From positions 1,426,001 to 1,490,000 of the forward strand of contig NC_005363.1 of the NCBI RefSeq assembly GCF_000196175.1: a stretch of 64,000 nucleotides of DNA, read 5' to 3'. Both the position numbers and the translations under genes were made by a program. Origin of the DNA: Bdellovibrio bacteriovorus HD100 (GTDB lineage: Bacteria; Bdellovibrionota; Bdellovibrionia; Bdellovibrionales; Bdellovibrionaceae). Numbering within the stretch: the stretch's first letter is position 1; every line of letters starts with the position of its first letter. This document shows, piece by piece, positions 60,337 to 64,000 of the stretch. The notes under the pieces are model-generated. The model saw only the letters and a program-made list of their open reading frames with translations, had not been told where the DNA came from and searched no databases.

Positions 60337-60996
60337 TTACAGGGATGTGTTCAGGCGGAAAGCGAAGTCAAAAGAGTTTTTGTCAGATGTGCGGTTCACC
60401 ATGGCGGTGTGGGCGCTGACTTCAGCCCCCAGGGACAGGTGTTTGTGCACCTGAGCCATAAAACCCGTGGAAACAATCAGGGACGGTGTTGTTTCATTAA
60501 CGCTAATACCTTTGGACGAGTCGCTGAAGCGCAGGAAGCGGTTGGAAAGACCCGAGCTGATGGAATAAGACCAGATGCTTTCCAGACGGTTGGTGTAACC
60601 GATTTTCAGATCCAGTTCGCGCAAAGTGAACTCTTCGCTGCCGGAAGAAGACACGCCGTAGTTTTTAAACACACCTTCAGAGTACCAGTTCGGAGAAAAC
60701 AGATCCATCCCCAGGGACAGCTGAATGCCATTGGTGTGGCGGTTGAAGTTCTGATTGTTGGCGGAAATGTTGGTGAAAGAGTTGGCATAGCCAATGCCCG
60801 CGTGCAGGCGCACATCATCAAACGAACTCGTAGAGCTTTGGGTCACTTTTTGTTTTTTTGCGCTTAATTCATTGAGCAGGTCCTCATAGCTGACCTCTTC
60901 ATACTCAGAGTCGCCGGAAGCGGCCTGGACCAAGGTGGGAGCGGTAAAGAGGGAAGCGGCGATCAAAGCGAACTGAATTGTTTTAATGATTTGCAT
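60337..60996 (-). CDS. Outer-membrane protein, unknown function
   Basis: 219 residues from ATG 60996, giving a signal peptide (MQIIKTIQFALIAASLFTAPTLVQA). A short coiled coil (YEEVSYEDLLNELSAKKQK) is followed by a beta-barrel-like domain (alternating hydrophobic strands, aromatic ends; C-terminus FAFRLNTSL). The longer frame to 61101 adds a charged tail that overlaps the divergent gene and is rejected. Located next to the TamA-like gene on the same strand. Confidence 0.65.
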   Translation of the reverse strand: MQIIKTIQFALIAASLFTAPTLVQAASGDSEYEEVSYEDLLNELSAKKQKVTQSSTSSFDDVRLHAGIGYANSFTNISANNQNFNRHTNGIQLSLGMDLFSPNWYSEGVFKNYGVSSSGSEEFTLRELDLKIGYTNRLESIWSYSISSGLSNRFLRFSDSSKGISVNETTPSLIVSTGFMAQVHKHLSLGAEVSAHTAMVNRTSDKNSFDFAFRLNTSL

Positions 60997-61074
60997 ACCC
61001 CATTCTATCAAGGCTTTGTCATTTTTCAAAAATTGATCTTTCGTTCTGGACCTTGTCTTTGGCAAACTGATTGT

Positions 61075-61515
61075 ATGTTGTCGTTCTTTAAGACTCGCCA
61101 TAACTGTTACTGTGCCTTCTGTAAAAGCCCCCGCCGTATTTATCGTCGCAAGAATATTTCATTGATGAATATTCTGGGCAGTGCCTTGGCATCCGTGGTG
61201 ATTATGTTCGCCTTGTGGCAGCAGTATGATCCGCGTGTGATGGTGGCCTTTGTGGTGTGTCTGGCGATTTCTGAAGTCTTCGTGAAAATCCGCTGGAGAC
61301 TGTCCGTGGTCTGCCGTGTGTGCGGGTTTGATCCTGTTCTTTATCTGAAGGCGCCGGAGCAGGCGGCGAGTAAAGTGAAAGAGCAGCTGGATGTTCGCCG
61401 TCAGGATCCTAAATATCTGCTGGCAAAACCTCTGAATTTGCCCGCAATTCCCGCAGACAAAGCGAAGGCCCTCCAGGATAAGGGCAAAGGCCGCTTGGTA
61501 TCGCGGTCAATTTGA
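61075..61515 (+). CDS. Membrane protein with two CxxC motifs (split zinc-ribbon-like)
   Basis: 146 residues from ATG 61075. A CxxC-like motif (CYCAFC, about 11-16) precedes two membrane helices (MNILGSALASVVIMFALW; VMVAFVVCLAISEVFV) and a second CxxC (CRVCGFDPVLY, about 81-86) follows. The pattern suggests that a zinc ribbon or redox centre is shared across the membrane hairpin. The tail is Lys/Asp/Ala-rich. No family recognised; likely divergent from the OMP gene. Confidence 0.6.
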   Translation: MLSFFKTRHNCYCAFCKSPRRIYRRKNISLMNILGSALASVVIMFALWQQYDPRVMVAFVVCLAISEVFVKIRWRLSVVCRVCGFDPVLYLKAPEQAASKVKEQLDVRRQDPKYLLAKPLNLPAIPADKAKALQDKGKGRLVSRSI

Positions 61516-61558
61516 TCTAAAGATTGCAAGTCGGGGCTCTTTGTGACAGCTTAGAGCC

Positions 61559-62254
61559 ATGAAAAATCTGGTCGTAATTCCTACCTACAACGAAAAAGAA
61601 AATATTCAGGCGATTGTGCCTGCGGTATTGGCGCAGAACCTGGGTGTTGAAATTCTGGTTGTTGATGACAACTCTCCGGATGGCACTGGGGCCATTGTTC
61701 GTGAAATGCAAAAAAGCTTGCCACAGCTTCATATTCTTTCCCGTCCCGGCAAGCAGGGTTTGGGCAAGGCCTATATCGCGGGTTTCCGCTGGGCCATGGA
61801 TCATGGCTTTGAGGGCATCATCGAAATGGATGCAGATTTTTCTCACCGTCCCGAGGACCTGGGGCCTTTGATCAAGACGATGGAAGCCAATGATTTTGCT
61901 GTGGGTTCCCGCTATGTGGATGGTGGTCGCACGGTGAACTGGGGTTTGATCCGCAAGATCATCTCCCGGGGGGGCGGCATCTATTCCCGATTGATTCTGG
62001 GCTTCCCGCTGAATGACTGGACAGGGGGCTTCAACGCCTGGAAAAAAGAGGTTCTGCACGGGATTGATCTTTCCACGGTTGAATCCAACGGTTACAGCTT
62101 CCAGATCGAATTGAAATACAAAGCTTTGAAAAAGGGTTTCAAAGGGGCGGAGTCTCCGATTGTCTTTGAAGACCGTCGTGTGGGCCAAAGTAAAATGTCT
62201 CTGAAAATTGTGCTTGAGGCTTTCTATCGTGTTTGGCTTATGCGTTTTAAATAG
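61559..62254 (+). CDS. Family 2 glycosyltransferase (polyprenol-phosphate mannose synthase-like)
   Basis: 231 residues: VVIPTYNEKENIQAIVPAVL start, DDNSPDGTG (DxD-type nucleotide region), SRPGKQGLGKAYIAG, EMDADFSHRPEDL. Resembles DPM1-type enzymes transferring mannose or other sugar to a polyprenol phosphate at the inner membrane. No membrane helices, so it would be peripheral. Its 3' end overlaps the following gene by 26 bases. Confidence 0.85.
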   Translation: MKNLVVIPTYNEKENIQAIVPAVLAQNLGVEILVVDDNSPDGTGAIVREMQKSLPQLHILSRPGKQGLGKAYIAGFRWAMDHGFEGIIEMDADFSHRPEDLGPLIKTMEANDFAVGSRYVDGGRTVNWGLIRKIISRGGGIYSRLILGFPLNDWTGGFNAWKKEVLHGIDLSTVESNGYSFQIELKYKALKKGFKGAESPIVFEDRRVGQSKMSLKIVLEAFYRVWLMRFK

Positions 62255-63077
62255 GGCAGCGCTGCTGCTCTTGATGTTCTTTCTGTTTCCTGTCAGTTTG
62301 TGGGCGCAAGCCCAGCAGGCGACGGTGATTCTGGATGGCGCCCTGGTGTATCAGGACGCCGACTTTGATGCGCCGGTCATCACCACTTTGAAAATCGGTT
62401 CTGTTTTTAATATCTCCACAAACAAAAAAGGTCCGTTCTATAAGATCCGTCTGAAACCCGGTCATCTGGGGTGGATTTCCGACACGGATATCAAACCGGG
62501 CATTATCAAAATTCCCAAGCCGGAGCAGGTCAAGCTGAGCGAAGCCAAGGAAGAGAAAAAGAAAAGGCCTTTCTTTGCCACCCGTTATCGCGGCCCGGTT
62601 CTGCAGATGACGAATTTCACTGAAGACACGCTAAGAGAAGAGCGCACTGACAGCCTGTTGTTCTATGGAGTGAAGTTCAACGGCTTTAACACGCTTTTCA
62701 GCGGCGAGATCTACACGGACGCCAATATCTTGTTCCACTTCGGTGCGCCCTCGTACTACGAGGACTATACCAAAAAAGCCGCTGACGGTTTTATCTTCAT
62801 GACGGACTTTACTTTCCAGACAGTCATCCCCCAGGGCAAAAATTTTATTTACTACTATGGTTTTGGTCCGATGTTTAGGTATTCACACTTCAATATCGAT
62901 GTGCCCAGCAACGGCGAAACTTTAAGTTATTCCGCCGATGATATGACTCTCGGAGCGGTGATCGATCTGGGAATTGGCGCCCGCCTGGGCGGCATGTCCT
63001 TACGAACCAATGCGAAATACTACTGGGAACGAACCAAATACTTCGCTTTCGGCCTGAATCTGGGCTGGGATTTTTAA
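62229..63077 (+). CDS. Exported SH3b plus beta-barrel protein
   Basis: 282 residues from GTG 62229 (GAGG nine bases upstream), giving a signal peptide (ALLLLMFFLFPVSLWAQA). A bacterial SH3 domain follows (about 35-95; VYQDADFDAPVITTLKIGS, FYKIRLKPGHLGWISDTDI), then a barrel-like domain (about 125-282) ending LGWDF with terminal Phe. The combination suggests an outer-membrane protein that contacts peptidoglycan. Other starts (TTG 62208, ATG 62274) are possible. Confidence 0.65.
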   Translation: MFGLCVLNRAALLLLMFFLFPVSLWAQAQQATVILDGALVYQDADFDAPVITTLKIGSVFNISTNKKGPFYKIRLKPGHLGWISDTDIKPGIIKIPKPEQVKLSEAKEEKKKRPFFATRYRGPVLQMTNFTEDTLREERTDSLLFYGVKFNGFNTLFSGEIYTDANILFHFGAPSYYEDYTKKAADGFIFMTDFTFQTVIPQGKNFIYYYGFGPMFRYSHFNIDVPSNGETLSYSADDMTLGAVIDLGIGARLGGMSLRTNAKYYWERTKYFAFGLNLGWDF

Positions 63078-63157
63078 CGCGCAGCTTCGGAAAAAGTAAG
63101 CTGGTACCTTTTGTGGAAGCGAGGTGTTATGAAGGCGCTTCTTAGAGGGGGCTCTTT

Positions 63158-63733
63158 GTGCGTTTGGCTGCATTGTTTTTTGTCATTCTTTTTAGTTCTG
63201 TTTCTTTTGCGGGTGGGGACATTGAGCCTTACTTCGAGGCTTTGAAAAATTCCGGTGCTAATTTTGAACCTGACGGCACTGTTTGTGAGGAAATTGCCCG
63301 TCTTGAAGTCACCAAAGAATTTGGTGATGCTTATGAAGTGACCACCGGGGTGGAATACAGCCTGGGGGAAGACACTTTAGGAGAGCTTGATGTGGTGGTG
63401 TTTGAGAAATCCACGCATAAAGTCGTTCTGGTGGCCGAGGTGAAGTGCTGGAAGAATCTGCAGCAGGCCATGGATAAGCTGAAAGCTCAGCGTGACCGTT
63501 TTACATGGAATTTGACCAAACACGCCAATCACATTCAGTTTCAGCCGGATACAGGTCTGAACTTCCGTGTGGAGGACTTCCAGGGGCCGTTTAAATTCCG
63601 CGCTATTTCTCAGTTTGGCGGTCTTAAAAAGGGCTTTGATCAAGAGATCCAACTGACCTTGACCGAGGTCAAACAACTGCGCTCCAAACTGCTGAAATGT
63701 CAGGCTTGGGGCGAGTGTCTGCGCCCACAATAG
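63158..63733 (+). CDS. Exported PD-(D/E)xK nuclease-like protein
   Basis: 191 residues from GTG 63158 (GAGGGGG upstream). Signal peptide (RLAALFFVILFSSVSFA). Core residues fit the restriction-endonuclease-like fold: an N-terminal helix glutamate (E44/E45), D78 in GELDVVVFE, then E94-x-K96 in VVLVAEVKCWK, spacing 16 residues. An exported enzyme of this type could cut prey DNA. Alternative: a structural relative with no activity. Ends 24 bases before mutL. Confidence 0.6.
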   Translation: MRLAALFFVILFSSVSFAGGDIEPYFEALKNSGANFEPDGTVCEEIARLEVTKEFGDAYEVTTGVEYSLGEDTLGELDVVVFEKSTHKVVLVAEVKCWKNLQQAMDKLKAQRDRFTWNLTKHANHIQFQPDTGLNFRVEDFQGPFKFRAISQFGGLKKGFDQEIQLTLTEVKQLRSKLLKCQAWGECLRPQ

Positions 63734-63757
63734 TCCTTTGACTTGAGGGGGGAGCTC

Positions 63758-64000
63758 ATGCAAATTCCCCCTATGTCGATCCAGATTTTATCCCCTGAAG
63801 TTGTTGACCAAATCGCCGCGGGCGAGGTGGTGGAGCGTCCTGCTCATCTCGTCAAAGAACTTGTGGAAAACAGCATCGATGCCGGCGCCACCCGCGTGCA
63901 CGTGGAATTCTACGACGGCGGCCGCATCGTCAAGGTGATCGACAACGGCAAGGGGATGTCCCCGGAAGATTTGCCCAAATCCCTGGAACGATTCGCAACC
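63758..64000 (+). CDS. mutL: DNA mismatch repair protein MutL (partial, C-terminus outside window)
   Basis: The visible 81 residues are the MutL GHKL ATPase start: [33 protein letters not shown] (Bergerat N motif with catalytic Glu) and DNGKGM (G1 motif). Start ATG 63758 has GGGGGGAG upstream; ATG 63773 is also possible. Coordinates mismatch repair with MutS and MutH-like nicking activity. Confidence 0.95.
   Translation, partial: MQIPPMSIQILSPEVVDQIAAGEVVERPAHLVKELVENSIDAGATRVHVEFYDGGRIVKVIDNGKGMSPEDLPKSLERFAT

Noticed and set aside
60997-61101. Extended N-terminus of the outer-membrane protein gene
   Set aside because: Charged, no signal, overlaps the divergent gene; ATG 60996 gives a proper signal peptide.

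Overview
The window looks like a chromosomal segment of a predatory deltaproteobacterium of the Bdellovibrio bacteriovorus type. The evidence is roughly 50% GC, densely packed genes, a pil gene block (pilB, a pilT-like gene, pilC, pilS, pilR), a TIGR02147-type regulator, many exported proteins of unknown role, and a classical rimP-nusA-infB-rbfA-truB-rpsO-pnp block. The organism assignment is inferred from gene content and style; no search was run.

Layout. 1-2.1 kb: a CHASE2 histidine kinase and the start of its response regulator (minus strand). 2.2-3.9 kb: ribF and a degenerate shikimate-dehydrogenase-like gene. 4-11 kb: type IV pilus block pilB, degenerate pilT-like gene, pilC, pilS, pilR. 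11-17 kb: a ferritin-like gene with a possible Fur box, small exported proteins, a phospholipase-D-family lipoprotein and an M1-type peptidase. 17-24 kb: a pseudouridine synthase, a DsbA-like protein, a DJ-1/PfpI protein overlapping a sigma-54 activator, a DUF883 protein, an exported Ppx/GppA-like protein and two divergent eRF1/host-attachment-like genes. 24-31 kb: an ABC exporter, then a five-gene minus-strand operon (mmsA-like, URC1-like, URC4-like, upp, udk) that reads as a pyrimidine-degradation pathway. 31-40 kb: a hybrid kinase, a lipoprotein, a TIGR02147 regulator and three exported proteins: two poly-glycine/collagen-like and one with a MACPF-like signature. Then a tRNA-Leu.

40-43.6 kb: a trypsin-like lipoprotein, a Gln-rich outer-membrane barrel, a SurA-like protein and a GNAT acetyltransferase. 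43.8-54.4 kb: translation and RNA block from rimP to pnp, followed by an M16 peptidase and dut. 54.4-54.9 kb: a non-coding region rich in hairpins. 54.9-64 kb: membrane proteins, a TamA/TamB pair, envelope proteins, a glycosyltransferase, an exported PD-(D/E)xK nuclease-like protein and the start of mutL.

The most interesting points are: (i) a repeated dyad TTTACC-N4-GTAAAC, one copy before the TIGR02147 regulator and one before the poly-glycine/MACPF-like operon, suggesting an autoregulated predation-surface or pore system; (ii) the URC-type uracil catabolic operon fused to uracil/uridine salvage genes; (iii) an exported PD-(D/E)xK nuclease candidate; (iv) three sigma-54-type promoters near a sigma-54 activator lacking any sensor domain; (v) a pilT-like gene whose Walker A lysine is gone; and (vi) a strongly folded non-coding region near 54.8 kb.
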